The notes under the pieces: model-generated
What the model saw: the letters and a program-made list of their open reading frames with translations, nothing else
Database searches by the model: none
Told to the model about the DNA's origin: nothing
Shown: positions 38,258 through 48,444 of the stretch, piece by piece
Layout of the letters: each line of letters starts with the position of its first letter
Position numbering within the stretch: the stretch's first letter is position 1
Translations under genes and position numbers: made by a program
Assembly: GCF_020179835.1 (NCBI RefSeq)
Contig: NZ_JAIUDA010000002.1
Span: 62,001 to 126,000, forward strand
Direction: 5' to 3'
Source: Pantoea sp. alder81
Lineage (GTDB): Bacteria; Pseudomonadota; Gammaproteobacteria; Enterobacterales; Enterobacteriaceae
Length of the DNA stretch: 64,000 nucleotides

Positions 38258-38428
38258 ATGTGGCAGTCTGTTTTACTGCTGGTAGCGGTTTTGACGTTAA
38301 TTGGCAGAGCTTTATGGATTTGGCGTCAGCAAGGCTGGCGCCAGGCCCGACAGCACATCGTGATGTTAGTTGTGCTGGCGGCCGCATTACAGATCGTCAA
38401 TGTCTCTCTGGTGTTACGCGGCGCTTAA
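38258..38428 (+). CDS. 56-residue predicted small membrane protein
   Basis: Short gene starting three bases after the yciI stop (TAATCGATG), hence probably coupled to it. Two hydrophobic helices (VLLLVAVLTLIGRALWIW and IVMLVVLAAALQIVNVSLVL) are joined by a basic loop (RQQGWRQARQ). Not recognised by name. It lies where E. coli has kch, which is absent here. Convergent with yciY, 16 bases away. Confidence 0.65.
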   Translation: MWQSVLLLVAVLTLIGRALWIWRQQGWRQARQHIVMLVVLAAALQIVNVSLVLRGA

Positions 38429-38444
38429 AGGCCGCGTAAGCCAT

Positions 38445-38618
38445 TTACATATTCTGTGTGATGAACAGGATTGAGCGGCGATGCTGCTGCGCGACCTGAT
38501 GACGAATGGTATGGATACGTTTATAACGACGCGACTGCCCTTCCAGCCAACGTGCACGACGGCGGTGTACCTGACGTAACATTCTCCAGCGCGCCACTTC
38601 ATTTCTGCTTCGTCTCAT
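38445..38618 (-). CDS. yciY: YciY, small basic protein
   Basis: 57 residues, the same length as E. coli YciY, with the matching start MRRSRNEVARWRMLRQ and central RARWLEGQSRR. Very basic (many Arg), so possibly nucleic-acid binding, though the function is unknown. ATG 38618 was chosen by this match; the open frame extends 12 codons further upstream. It lies between yciI and clsA, as in E. coli. Confidence 0.88.
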   Translation of the reverse strand: MRRSRNEVARWRMLRQVHRRRARWLEGQSRRYKRIHTIRHQVAQQHRRSILFITQNM

Positions 38619-38781
38619 CACATCCTCATCAGACAGGCTAAACTCGCCAGGCATTATAAAGATCTGATTGAAAATGCCAAATCGAAAGCTTCATTGAACT
38701 GTCATTCACGATTAAAGGTTTCACTAGTGCTATTCAGCACGTAAACTTTCCTCATCAAAGCGCGAACAGGATGTCCACTTA

Positions 38782-40242
38782 ATGACTACATTTTATACCC
38801 TAATCAGTTGGTTGCTGCTGTTCGGCTACTGGTTGCTGATTGCGGGTGTCACGCTGCGTATTCTGATGAAACGCCGCGCAGTGACGTCCGCCATGGCCTG
38901 GTTGCTGATCATCTATATTCTGCCGCTGGTGGGTATTATCGCGTATCTGTCGTTTGGTGAACTCCATCTGGGTAAACGCCGGGCTGAGCGCGCGCGCACC
39001 ATGTGGCCTTCTACCGCCAGGTGGCTAAACGATCTCAAACAGTGCCGGCACATCTTCGCCACTGAACACAGTGACGTTGCACGCTCATTATTTGAACTCT
39101 GCCACCATCGCCAGGGCATTGCGGGTGTCAAAGGCAATCAGCTACAGCTGCTCACTAACTCTGATGACGTGATGCACGCGCTAATCCGTGACATCCAATT
39201 GGCACGCCACAATATTGAGATGGTGTTTTACATCTGGCATCCCGGCGGGCTGGCGGACGAAGTGGCAGAATCGCTCATGGCCGCCTCGCGCCGTGGCGTG
39301 CATTGCCGATTGATGCTGGACTCGGCGGGCAGCGTGACATTTTTCCGCAGCCCGTGGGTGAATATGATGCGTAACGCGGGCATCGACGTGGTTGAGGCGT
39401 TACAGGTGAGCCTGCTGCGTGTATTCCTGCGCCGGATGGATTTGCGACAGCATCGCAAAGTTGTGCTCATCGATAACTATATTGCTTACACCGGCAGCAT
39501 GAATCTGGTCGATCCACGCTACTTTAAGCAGGATGCTGGCGTGGGCCAGTGGATCGATCTGATGGCGCGTATGGAAGGGCCGGTCGCGACCACCATGGGC
39601 ATCGTTTACGCTTGCGACTGGGAGATCGAAACCGGCAAACGCATTCTGCCGCCTGCGCCTGATGCCAATATCATGCCGTTTGAGCAGGAAAGCGGTCATA
39701 TCATCCAGGTGATCGCTTCCGGGCCGGGCTTCCCGGAAGATATGATTCACCAGGCGCTGTTAACGGCGGTCTATTCCGCACGTGAACAACTGATCATGAC
39801 TACCCCCTATTTCGTCCCCAGTGACGACCTGCTGCACGCAATCTGCACCGCGGCACAACGCGGTGTGGAAGTCAGCATTGTGGTGCCACGTCATAATGAT
39901 TCGCTACTGGTCGGCTGGGCCAGTCGCGCGTTCTTCACCGAGTTGCTCGAAGCAGGCGTGAAAATCTACCAATTTGAAGACGGTTTGCTGCACACCAAAA
40001 GCGTGCTGGTCGATGGGCAGCTGAGTCTGGTTGGCACCGTGAACCTGGATATGCGCAGCCTGTGGCTCAATTTTGAAATCACACTGGTCATCGATGATGA
40101 TGGATTTGGCAGCGATCTGGCCACGGTGCAGGATGACTATATCGCCCGCTCACGCTTGCTGGATGGCGCGCGCTGGGCTAAACGTGCGTGGTGGCAGCGC
40201 ATCGTTGAACGACTGTTTTACTTCTTTAGCCCTTTACTGTAA
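38782..40242 (+). CDS. clsA: cardiolipin synthase A
   Basis: 486 residues, the E. coli length. Two N-terminal membrane helices precede two PLD-type HKD motifs: [19 protein letters not shown] and [19 protein letters not shown]. Joins two phosphatidylglycerol molecules to cardiolipin and glycerol at the inner membrane. yciU follows 37 bases later, probably cotranscribed. Confidence 0.97.
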   Translation: MTTFYTLISWLLLFGYWLLIAGVTLRILMKRRAVTSAMAWLLIIYILPLVGIIAYLSFGELHLGKRRAERARTMWPSTARWLNDLKQCRHIFATEHSDVARSLFELCHHRQGIAGVKGNQLQLLTNSDDVMHALIRDIQLARHNIEMVFYIWHPGGLADEVAESLMAASRRGVHCRLMLDSAGSVTFFRSPWVNMMRNAGIDVVEALQVSLLRVFLRRMDLRQHRKVVLIDNYIAYTGSMNLVDPRYFKQDAGVGQWIDLMARMEGPVATTMGIVYACDWEIETGKRILPPAPDANIMPFEQESGHIIQVIASGPGFPEDMIHQALLTAVYSAREQLIMTTPYFVPSDDLLHAICTAAQRGVEVSIVVPRHNDSLLVGWASRAFFTELLEAGVKIYQFEDGLLHTKSVLVDGQLSLVGTVNLDMRSLWLNFEITLVIDDDGFGSDLATVQDDYIARSRLLDGARWAKRAWWQRIVERLFYFFSPLL

Positions 40243-40279
40243 AACGAGCGAAAATATTACCGCCTCAGAGCAAGCAGGA

Positions 40280-40609
40280 ATGACTATGGATTTAAATAAT
40301 CGCCTTACCGAAGATGAAACGCTGGAGCAGGCTTACGACATTTTTCTGGAGCTGGCTGGTGATAACCTCGATCCGGCTGACATCATTCTGTTCAATCTGC
40401 AGTTTGAAGAGCGCGGCGGCGCAGAGCTGTTTGATCCGGCTGAAGACTGGCAGGAGCATGTTGATTTTGATCTCAATCCGGACTTCTTCGCCGAAGTAGT
40501 GATTGGTTTGGGTGAAGCGGATGGCGAGCCGATTACCGATGTGTTTGCCCGCGTGCTGCTGTGCCGCGAGAAAGACCACAAGCTGTGTCACATTCTCTGG
40601 CGTGAATAA
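40280..40609 (+). CDS. yciU: YciU, acidic DUF440/HI1450-family protein
   Basis: 109 residues, the E. coli length, strongly acidic, nearly identical in its core ([40 protein letters not shown]). The HI1450 structure suggests a double-stranded-DNA mimic. ATG 40280 gives the E. coli length; ATG 40286 is better spaced from AGGA, so the true start may be two codons later. Confidence 0.93.
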   Translation: MTMDLNNRLTEDETLEQAYDIFLELAGDNLDPADIILFNLQFEERGGAELFDPAEDWQEHVDFDLNPDFFAEVVIGLGEADGEPITDVFARVLLCREKDHKLCHILWRE

Positions 40610-40621
40610 TCGCTAACGAAT

Positions 40622-40650
40622 AAAACAACGCCGGGCAATTGCCCGGCGTT
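40622..40650. terminator. bidirectional terminator, yciU/oppF
   Basis: Stem AACGCCGGGCAA / TTGCCCGGCGTT followed by TTCTTTT, with A-rich sequence on the other side. Confidence 0.85.
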
Positions 40651-40662
40651 TTCTTTTCGACC

Positions 40663-41667
40663 TTACAACGGGTCGACCTTCAGGCAAGATACCGCATGGC
40701 GGAAACTGCCCTCCAGCAACGGACGCGTTTTTGCACATTCAGGTCCGGCAATCGGACAACGGGTGCGGAATACGCAGCCTGATGGCGGATTGATTGGCGA
40801 AGGTAACTCACCCTCCAGCAACTGAATCTGTTTGTTTTTCTCCAGATCGGGATCCGGAATCGGCACCGCAGACATCAGCGCACGGGTGTACGGGTGCTGT
40901 GGATTGTTGTACACCGAATCATAGGTGCCCAACTCAACCGCATGACCAAGATACATCACCAGTACACGATCCGAGATGTGCTTCACCACCGCCAGATCAT
41001 GCGCGATGAAGATCAGCGACAGCCCCATTTCACGCTGTAATTTCTGCAGCAGATTCACCACCTGCGCCTGAATCGACACGTCCAGCGCCGAAACCGGCTC
41101 ATCGCAAATAATCAGCTTGGGTTCAAGGATAAGCGCTCGCGCTATGCCAATACGCTGACACTGACCACCGGAAAACTCGTGCGGATAACGGTTGATGAGG
41201 TTTGGCAGCAGCCCGACCTTCATCATCATGTTTTTCACCTTATCCTTCACTTCCTGCTTTGGCATCTTCGGATAATAGGTGCGCAGCGGCTCGGCAATAA
41301 TGTCGCCGATGGTCATGCGCGGGTTCAGCGAGGCCAGCGGGTCCTGGAAAATCATCTGGATATCGCTACGCGCCTGGCGCCACTCATCCTGACTCTGTCC
41401 CAGCAGATCGCGTCCCAACCACGCCACACGGCCTTCAGTGGCTTTTACCAGGCCAATGATGGCGCGCGCCAGGGTGGATTTACCACAGCCCGATTCGCCG
41501 ACTACGCCGAGCGTTTCGCCCTCATATAAGCGCAGGCTGACGCCATCCACCGCCTTCAGCGTTTTTGGCGGCTGCCAGAACCACTGTTTGCCGTCTTTGA
41601 TCTCGAAATGCACTTTGAGATCGGCGATTTCCAGCAAGACTTTCTTCTCTTCGATGATGGTACTCAT
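40663..41667 (-). CDS. oppF: oligopeptide ABC transporter ATPase OppF
   Basis: 334-residue ABC ATPase: Walker A GESGCGKSTLA, signature FSGGQCQRIGIARAL, Walker B IICDEPVSALD, and the C-terminal oligopeptide-transporter region with CxxxxRCPIAGPEC cysteines. Pairs with OppD to drive import. Starts within the oppD stop (4-base ATGA overlap). Last gene of the opp operon. Confidence 0.97.
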   Translation of the reverse strand: MSTIIEEKKVLLEIADLKVHFEIKDGKQWFWQPPKTLKAVDGVSLRLYEGETLGVVGESGCGKSTLARAIIGLVKATEGRVAWLGRDLLGQSQDEWRQARSDIQMIFQDPLASLNPRMTIGDIIAEPLRTYYPKMPKQEVKDKVKNMMMKVGLLPNLINRYPHEFSGGQCQRIGIARALILEPKLIICDEPVSALDVSIQAQVVNLLQKLQREMGLSLIFIAHDLAVVKHISDRVLVMYLGHAVELGTYDSVYNNPQHPYTRALMSAVPIPDPDLEKNKQIQLLEGELPSPINPPSGCVFRTRCPIAGPECAKTRPLLEGSFRHAVSCLKVDPL

Positions 41668-42683
41668 GCTAATTCCTCCACCGGTTTGAAGCAGGCACGC
41701 AAACGACCTTCAGCGAAAGGTTCCAGCGGCGGTGATTTAGCACACACGTCCATCGCAAAAGCACAACGTGGCTGGAATGGACAGCCCTGCGGCAGGCGCA
41801 ACAGGTTAGGCGGGTTGCCAGGAATGGTGGTGAGTGATTCGCCCTCTTCCGCATCCAGGCGCGGTACCGCACTCAGTAAGCCAATCGAGTAAGGATGCGC
41901 AGGCTGATAGAACACATCGCGTGCACGGCCATACTCCATGGTACGCCCGGCATACATCACCAGCACCTTGTCACAGATACCGGCAACTACCCCAAGATCG
42001 TGGGTGATCATGATGATCGCGGTGTTGAATTCGCGTTTCAGCTCGTTCAGCAGCGTCATGATCTGCGCCTGTACCGTCACATCCAGCGCCGTGGTGGGTT
42101 CATCGGCAATCAGCAATTTAGGACGACACAGCAGCGCCATAGCGATCATTACACGCTGACGCATGCCACCGGAAAACTCATGCGGGAACATCTTCATACG
42201 CTTACGCGCTTCCGGCATTTTCACCGCATCCAGCATGCGCACGGATTCTTCAAACGCCTGCGCGCTGCTCATCCCTTTATGCAGTTTCAAGACTTCCATC
42301 AGCTGCTCACCTACACGCATGTAAGGATTGAGCGAGGTCATCGGGTCCTGGAAAATCATCGCAATCTGCTCAGCACGCAGCTTGTTCAGTTTGTTCTCCG
42401 GCAGATTGAGAATCTCATTGCCGTTGAATTTTGCCGAACCGCCAATGCGACCGTTTTTGGCCAGCAGCCCCATCAGGGCGAAAGCGGTCTGTGACTTGCC
42501 CGATCCCGATTCGCCAACGATCCCCAGGGTTTCGCCGGCACGCAGTGAAAAGTTGAGGTCGTTGACCGCGGTGACATCACCATCGTGGGTGCCAAAGGTG
42601 ACGCGCAGGTCTTTTACTTCCAGTAGCAGGTTACTGTTTCCCGCACGTGCAGCCATCGCTGGCTGAAATTCATGTATGGTCAT
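41664..42683 (-). CDS. oppD: oligopeptide ABC transporter ATPase OppD
   Basis: 339 residues: Walker A GESGSGKSQTA, signature FSGGMRQRVMIAMAL, Walker B LIADEPTTALD, and the C-terminal cysteine motif CPFQPRCAFAMDVC. Overlaps oppF by four bases and lies 11 bases after oppC. Intact, unlike oppC. Confidence 0.97.
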   Translation of the reverse strand: MTIHEFQPAMAARAGNSNLLLEVKDLRVTFGTHDGDVTAVNDLNFSLRAGETLGIVGESGSGKSQTAFALMGLLAKNGRIGGSAKFNGNEILNLPENKLNKLRAEQIAMIFQDPMTSLNPYMRVGEQLMEVLKLHKGMSSAQAFEESVRMLDAVKMPEARKRMKMFPHEFSGGMRQRVMIAMALLCRPKLLIADEPTTALDVTVQAQIMTLLNELKREFNTAIIMITHDLGVVAGICDKVLVMYAGRTMEYGRARDVFYQPAHPYSIGLLSAVPRLDAEEGESLTTIPGNPPNLLRLPQGCPFQPRCAFAMDVCAKSPPLEPFAEGRLRACFKPVEELA

Positions 42684-42694
42684 CGGGAAACTCC

Positions 42695-43602
42695 TTAACG
42701 ATCTTTCGGGTCGAGGGCATCACGCAGGCCATCGCCGATAAAGTTGAAACAGAACAGCGTGACCACAAGGAAACCCGCCGGGAACATCAGCAACCAGGGC
42801 GAAACTTCCATTGAGTTGGCGCCATCACTCAGTAGTGCGCCCCAACTGCTCAGCGGTTCTTGCGTACCCAACCCGAGGAAACTAAGGAAGGACTCAAACA
42901 AAATCATGCTCGGCACCAGCAATGAGGCATACACCACCACCACACCCAGCACGTTCGGGACGATGTGGCGCAGTACGATATTGAAGGTCGAAACTCCACC
43001 CACCTGTGCCGCTTCAATAACTCTTTGCGCTTCAGGCCCAGCGTCTGGCCACGCACGATACGCGCCATATCCAGCCACGACACCATGCCGATCGCCACAA
43101 AAATCAGCAGGATGTTACGACCAAAGAAGGTCACCAGCAGGATCACGAAGAACATGAACGGGAAGGAGTTGAGGATTTCCAGAATACGCATCATCACGGA
43201 GTCGATTTTACCCCCGAGATAGCCCGCCAGTGAGCCATATAGCGTGCCCACCAGCACCGCAATCAACGCGGAGGCAATGCCGACCATCAATGAGATACGA
43301 CCGCCAATCGCCACGCGCACCAGCAAGTCACGTCCGGACGAATCGGTACCAAACCAGTGGCCTGATACCGTATCCGGAGCGGCTGACATCATGGCCCAGT
43401 CCGTATCGTCATATTTGAACTGCGACAGCACAGGTGCCAACACCACAAACAGGGTAATCACCAGCAGCACCAGCAAACTAATAAACGCGGCGCGGTTATG
43501 AATAAAGCGGCGACGCGCATCCTGCCACAGGCTGCGCCCTTCGACTTCCAGTTTTTCACTGAAGGCATCCAGAGCTTCGCTGTTTTTCTTACTTAACATC
43601 AT
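42695..43602 (-). pseudogene. oppC: oppC permease gene with a one-base frameshift
   Basis: Inner-membrane permease of the oligopeptide transporter. From ATG 43602 (GGAGC SD) the frame reads the normal OppC N-terminus (MMLSKKNSEALDAF) to GLKRKE, then shifts. The C-terminal part (IEAAQVGGVSTFNIVLRHIVPN ... DALDPKDR) continues in another frame. The shift is at 43016-43026, where the minus strand reads AAAGAGTTATTGAAG; one base is missing after GAG. Total length is 908 bases, one short of the 909 of a 302-codon E. coli-type gene. Sequencing error, true mutation and frameshifted expression are all possible; neighbours are intact. Confidence 0.9.
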
Positions 43603-43617
43603 GGGCGAGCTCCACAA

Positions 43618-44538
43618 TCAGTAACGGATTTTCGGATCGATCACGGCATACAGCACATCAACGATCGCGTTAAACAGAATGGTCAGCACACCGACCAAAA
43701 TGGTCAGACTCATCACCAGAGAATAGTCACGGTTCAGAGCACCGTTAACAAACAGCTGGCCGATACCCGGCAGACCATAAATCGATTCAATCACCATTGA
43801 ACCCGTGATGATGCCGACGAATGCCGGTCCCATATACGAGAGCACGGGCAGCATCGCCGGCTTGAGCGCATGACGCAGCACGATGCGGCGCAGCGGTAAC
43901 CCTTTGGCGCGCGCGGTGCGGATGAAGTTAGAGTGCATCACTTCAATCATCGAGCCACGAGTAATACGCGCGATGCTGGCGATATACGCCAGAGACAGCG
44001 CCACCATCGGCAACAGCATGTAATTCCATTGGCCGCCGTTCCAGCCACCGCCCGGCAGCCAGCGCAAGGTAATCGCGAAGACCAGCACCAGCAGCGGCGC
44101 GACGACAAAGCTGGGTATCACAACGCCCGTCATGGCGACCCCCATCACCGCGTAATCCCACAAACTGTTCTGTTTGAGCGCGGCAATAACCCCAGCCGTC
44201 ACGCCCAGGATCACCGCAAGGAAGAAGGCCGCGAGGCCGAGTTTGGCCGAAACCGGGAAGGCGTGGCCGACCAGATAGTTAACCGAGTAATCTTTGTACT
44301 TAAACGATGGACCAAAGTCGCCGTGCGCAAGCTGCACTAAATAGCTGACGTACTGTTTACCGATCGGATCGTTCAGGTGATATTTGGCTTCGATGTTCGC
44401 CATCACTTCAGGCGAGAGCGTGCGCTCGCCGGTAAACGGACTGCCGGGTGCCAGTCGCATCATAAAGAAGGAGATGGTGATCAGGATGAAGAGTGTCGGG
44501 ATCGCTTCCAGAAGCCGACGCAGGATGAATTTTAACAT
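43618..44538 (-). CDS. oppB: oligopeptide ABC transporter permease OppB
   Basis: 306 residues, the E. coli length, with six transmembrane helices and the EAA loop region (RAKGLPLRRIVLRHALKPAM). Forms the translocation pore with OppC. It lies 15 bases upstream of oppC and follows oppA after an internal terminator. Confidence 0.97.
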   Translation of the reverse strand: MLKFILRRLLEAIPTLFILITISFFMMRLAPGSPFTGERTLSPEVMANIEAKYHLNDPIGKQYVSYLVQLAHGDFGPSFKYKDYSVNYLVGHAFPVSAKLGLAAFFLAVILGVTAGVIAALKQNSLWDYAVMGVAMTGVVIPSFVVAPLLVLVFAITLRWLPGGGWNGGQWNYMLLPMVALSLAYIASIARITRGSMIEVMHSNFIRTARAKGLPLRRIVLRHALKPAMLPVLSYMGPAFVGIITGSMVIESIYGLPGIGQLFVNGALNRDYSLVMSLTILVGVLTILFNAIVDVLYAVIDPKIRY

Positions 44539-44572
44539 TGCCGTACCTACCAGGCTGTTGCTTCACAAAGTC

Positions 44573-44597
44573 AAAAAGGCGGCGCTACAGCGCCGCC
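44573..44597 (-). terminator. internal operon terminator between oppA and oppB
   Basis: On the minus strand, stem GGCGGCGC / GCGCCGCC with loop TGTA, then TTTTT. It probably lets part of transcription stop so the binding protein is made in excess over the pore. Confidence 0.8.
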
Positions 44598-44619
44598 ACT
44601 GTCGATAGCCTGAGTGCTA

Positions 44620-46257
44620 TTAATGTTTAATGATATACAGGTTTTTATCGAGGGTTTTATCCAGCGGATCATTACCGGTGTAACCACCCACATACGGCTT
44701 AACCAGACGAGCGTTGACGTAGTAGTAAACCGGCACAATGGTGCTGTCTTTATCCAGAATCTGCTCAGCTTTCTGGTAATCCGCTACACGGGCTTTATCG
44801 TCTACCGCTTTCACCGCATCGTGGATCACTTTATCGAAGTCCGCGCTCTTATAGTGCGAGGTGTTACTGCTGCTGTCAGACAGCATGATGTTCAGGAACG
44901 AAGTTGGCTCGTTATAGTCTGCACACCATGCCGCGCGGGAAACATCGAAGTTGCCTTGATGACGGGTATCCAGGAAGGTTTTCCACTCCTGGTTTTCCAG
45001 CTTGATGTTCACGCCAATGTTCTTTTTCCAGATCGAAGAAGCGGCGATAGCCAGTTTCTTATGCAGATCTGAGGTGTTATACAGCAGGTTGAAGGTCAGT
45101 GGCTTATCCGCCGTGTAACCTGCTTCGGCCAGCAGTTTTTTCGCTTCTTCGTTACGCTTGTTCTGATCCCACTTGAACCAGTCTGGCGGCAGCAATTCCA
45201 TACCGTCAGTGGCTGGCGGAGTGAAGCTGTACGCCGGTAACTGACCCTGCGCCAGCACCTTGTTTACCATGATGTCACGATCCAGACCCAGCTTCAGCGC
45301 AGTACGTACGCGCGGGTCGGTGAATGGCGCTTTCTGGTTGTTGATTTCATAGTAGTAGGTGCAGAGATACGGCTTCACCATCAACTCTTTACCATTGTCG
45401 CGCTGCAGTTTTTTGAACAGCTCGATCGGCATGTTGTTATAGGTGATGTCGCTACCGTTCTCAGAGAAGTAACGGTTCACGTCACTCACTTCTGAGTTGA
45501 TCGGCAGGAAGGTCACTTTGTTCAGCACGGTGTGCGCGTTATCCCAATATTCCGGGTTACGTACGATGGTGACACGTTCGTTGATGACGTGTGATTCCAG
45601 TTTGAAAGCACCGTTGCCAACCCAGTTCTGCGGCTGCGTCCACTGATCGCCAAATTTCTCAACTGCAGGCTTATACACCGGTGACATCACGGAGTTGATC
45701 AGCAGCTTATAGAAGTAAGGAACCGGCTCGCTGAGGGTGACTTCCAGCGTATGGTCATCAATGGCTTTCACACCCAGATCGGTGATCGGTTTTTTACCGG
45801 CGATGATGTCATCGACATTCAGGATGTGGCCGTACTGCGGATAGCTGGCGTAAGGAGAAGCGGTTTTAGGATCGACTAAACGTTCCCAGCTATACACGAA
45901 ATCTTGTGCCGTTACCGGCTCGCCATTGGACCATTTGGCGTTTTTGCGCAGATGGAAAGTCCAGACTTTAAAGTCTTTGTTTTCCCAGCTTTCCGCCACG
46001 CCCGGAACCGGTTTGCCATCGCTGTCGCTGATGATCAGACCTTCGTACAGATCGCGTGCGATGTTGTCTTCCGGCACGCCTTCAATCTTATGCGGGTCGA
46101 GCGATTGCACTTCATCGCCATTACCACGTACCAGCTCCTGTTTTGCTGCCAATTCAACGCCTGCTGGCGCTGCTGCCAATGCGGCATTCCCTGCCAGCGC
46201 GCCGATTGCTGCAAGAACGCCTGCGGCAATCAGGCTTTTTTTCGTGATGTTGTTCAT
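44620..46257 (-). CDS. oppA: oligopeptide-binding protein OppA
   Basis: 545-residue periplasmic solute-binding protein (family 5) with a signal peptide (MNNITKKSLIAAGVLAAIG...ALA). Core stretches match E. coli OppA closely (VQSLDPHKIEGVPE, PYLCTYYYEINNQK, GFDVSR-type WCADYNEPTSFLN). Binds di- to pentapeptides and delivers them to OppBCDF. Second of two tandem oppA paralogues, and the closer to E. coli OppA. Confidence 0.97.
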   Translation of the reverse strand: MNNITKKSLIAAGVLAAIGALAGNAALAAAPAGVELAAKQELVRGNGDEVQSLDPHKIEGVPEDNIARDLYEGLIISDSDGKPVPGVAESWENKDFKVWTFHLRKNAKWSNGEPVTAQDFVYSWERLVDPKTASPYASYPQYGHILNVDDIIAGKKPITDLGVKAIDDHTLEVTLSEPVPYFYKLLINSVMSPVYKPAVEKFGDQWTQPQNWVGNGAFKLESHVINERVTIVRNPEYWDNAHTVLNKVTFLPINSEVSDVNRYFSENGSDITYNNMPIELFKKLQRDNGKELMVKPYLCTYYYEINNQKAPFTDPRVRTALKLGLDRDIMVNKVLAQGQLPAYSFTPPATDGMELLPPDWFKWDQNKRNEEAKKLLAEAGYTADKPLTFNLLYNTSDLHKKLAIAASSIWKKNIGVNIKLENQEWKTFLDTRHQGNFDVSRAAWCADYNEPTSFLNIMLSDSSSNTSHYKSADFDKVIHDAVKAVDDKARVADYQKAEQILDKDSTIVPVYYYVNARLVKPYVGGYTGNDPLDKTLDKNLYIIKH

Positions 46258-46416
46258 TACTTAGCTCCAGTTTTATTATCGTCACCAGGTCAGTTAACCG
46301 CCCGGCGTACCCCGTTTCCGGGAGATCTCTGCCTGTCTGAACAGAGACCACTACCACCCTTCAGGGTTTACCACGTTAATGTGCCGTCCGACTGTAGCGC
46401 CGGTTCAACACATTAC

Positions 46417-48051
46417 TCAATGTTTCTTTATGTAATAGTATTTCAATGCCAGCATATCCTGCGGGTCTTTACCGGTAAAACCGCCTACCCAGGGCTTCAC
46501 CAGACGCACACTGACGCGATAGTAAACCGGCACGATAGGCGAGTCCTTGTCCAGTTGCGCTTCCGCCTGCTGATACAACGCGGCACGCTGGGTGTTCTCG
46601 GCAACCGTCAGGGTTTGCGCCATCAATTTATCGAAGGCATCGCTGTGATAGAACGCGGTGTTGATTGATGAACCGCTCAGCAGCATGTTGAGGAAGGTTG
46701 AGGGCTCGTTATAGTCCGAGCACCAGGTGGCGCGCACCACATCGTATTGCGCCTGATGACGCGTCTCCAGCAGCGTCTTCCACTCCTGATTTTGCAGCGT
46801 CACTTCGGCACCGAGGTTCTTTTGCCACATCGAGGCGGCGGCAATTGCCTGGCGTTTATTCTGCTCAGAGGTGTTGTACAACAACGTGAAACGCAGCGGA
46901 TGCTGTGCATTAAAACCGGCCTCTGCCAGCAGTTTTTTCGCACTGGCGTTACGCTCGGCCTGGGTTTGCTTCGACCAGGCAGGCGCTTCTGGCGAGATAC
47001 CGTGAGTGAATGGCGGAGTCAACGCATAGGCGGGGATCTGACCTTGCCCCATGATCTTGTCGGCGATAATGTCTCGATCGAGCGTCAGCTTCAGCGCTGT
47101 GCGGACTCTTGCATCATCGAACGGCGCTTTTTTGTTATTCATTTCATAGTAGAAGGTGCAGAGCACAGGGCTGACTTTGACCTGTTCACCCAAATCCTGC
47201 TGCAACTTCTTGAATAAGTCCGGTGGCACCACGCTGTTGGTCATGTCCGTGCCACCGCTGCGATAGCGGTTGATATCACTGTTCTCGGAAGTGATAGGCA
47301 GAAAAACGCCCTCATCAATCACGCTACGCGCATTATCCCAATATTGCGGATTACGCTTCAGGACAATCTTTTCATTCACCACCCAATCAGCCAGCGTGTA
47401 AGCACCATTTCCCACATAGTTCTGTGGCTGCGTCCACTGCTCGCCCGATTTTTCAATCGCCGCACGATACACCGGCTTCATCGCGGTGTGTGCCAGCATA
47501 TCGATAAAATAGGGAACGGGCTCAGTGAGCGTCACCTCCAGGTGATGCGCATCGATCGCTTTCACGCCCAGTGATTCAGGTGAGGCTTTGCCCGCCAGAA
47601 TGGCGTTGATACCGGCGAGATGCGCTGCCTGTAAATAACTTGCATAGGGTGATGCCGTTTTAGGGTCGGCCAGGCGCTGCCAGCTGTAGACAAAATCTTG
47701 TGCGGTGACGGGTTCACCGTTGCTCCAGCGGGCATCTTCTCGCAAGGTGAATGTCCAGATACGCCCTTGCTGGTTGCTCCACTTCGATGCAACGCCGGGC
47801 ACAATCTGACCATTGTTATCGGTCTCAACCAGCCCTTCCAGCAAATTGCGAATGACGTTGGATTCCGGCACCCCTTCCGTTTTTTGCGGATCGAGCGAAG
47901 ACACTTCACTACCGTTATTGATGACGATGCGCTGTGTTGCTGATAATTGCGTACCCGCCGGGATTTCAGCAGCCTGACTGTGAGTGATAAAACCTGCCAG
48001 ACAAAGCGCCAGAGACGTGCGCGCAGCCTTTTTCGCTACCATGCTTTTCAT
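46417..48051 (-). CDS. second OppA paralogue (OppA/MppA-type binding protein)
   Basis: 544 residues with signal peptide (KKAARTSLALCLAGFITHSQAAEI). Family 5 binding protein, clearly homologous to the adjacent OppA (shared VSSLDPQKTEGVPESN, PVLCTFYYEMNNKK, WCSDYNEPSTFLNMLL) but diverged, so likely to differ in peptide preference. Promoter-proximal gene of the operon. ATG 48051 was preferred over two TTG codons directly before it. No strong terminator separates the copies. MppA-like murein peptide binding is possible but not shown. Confidence 0.92.
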   Translation of the reverse strand: MKSMVAKKAARTSLALCLAGFITHSQAAEIPAGTQLSATQRIVINNGSEVSSLDPQKTEGVPESNVIRNLLEGLVETDNNGQIVPGVASKWSNQQGRIWTFTLREDARWSNGEPVTAQDFVYSWQRLADPKTASPYASYLQAAHLAGINAILAGKASPESLGVKAIDAHHLEVTLTEPVPYFIDMLAHTAMKPVYRAAIEKSGEQWTQPQNYVGNGAYTLADWVVNEKIVLKRNPQYWDNARSVIDEGVFLPITSENSDINRYRSGGTDMTNSVVPPDLFKKLQQDLGEQVKVSPVLCTFYYEMNNKKAPFDDARVRTALKLTLDRDIIADKIMGQGQIPAYALTPPFTHGISPEAPAWSKQTQAERNASAKKLLAEAGFNAQHPLRFTLLYNTSEQNKRQAIAAASMWQKNLGAEVTLQNQEWKTLLETRHQAQYDVVRATWCSDYNEPSTFLNMLLSGSSINTAFYHSDAFDKLMAQTLTVAENTQRAALYQQAEAQLDKDSPIVPVYYRVSVRLVKPWVGGFTGKDPQDMLALKYYYIKKH

Positions 48052-48444
48052 CAACAAATATCAACCTTAAATAAAAACCTGATAGCGAGTAAGCAAGAAG
48101 CGTACACATTTGTCGCTAACAGGGAAAAAATTTGTGATGAGCCGAAAATTATCAGAACCGATGCCCGCACGCCAAAGCTAAACACCAAAAATGTTAGCTA
48201 ATTCTCTTTTATCATGTAGATCGCGACAGGAGAAGTGTTAATTTTTATCCTGAAATATTACTCAAATAGATGTTTTATAAGCAATAAACCAGTATTCCGT
48301 CGGAATTTTCGCCAAAAACGCCCTGCAATCCTTTATTTTATCGTTATTGCTACCGATCCTTAGGAAAACAATATGAAACGTTATTTGAAACGATAAAACA
48401 TCCGAATAGTTATTGGATTAAACGAATTAGGTAGTGAATTATTC

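Noticed and set aside
43016..43026. Programmed -1 frameshifting in oppC
   Set aside because: No X-XXY-YYZ slippery heptamer and no clear downstream stimulatory stem; mutation or sequencing error is simpler, though slippage was noted as possible.
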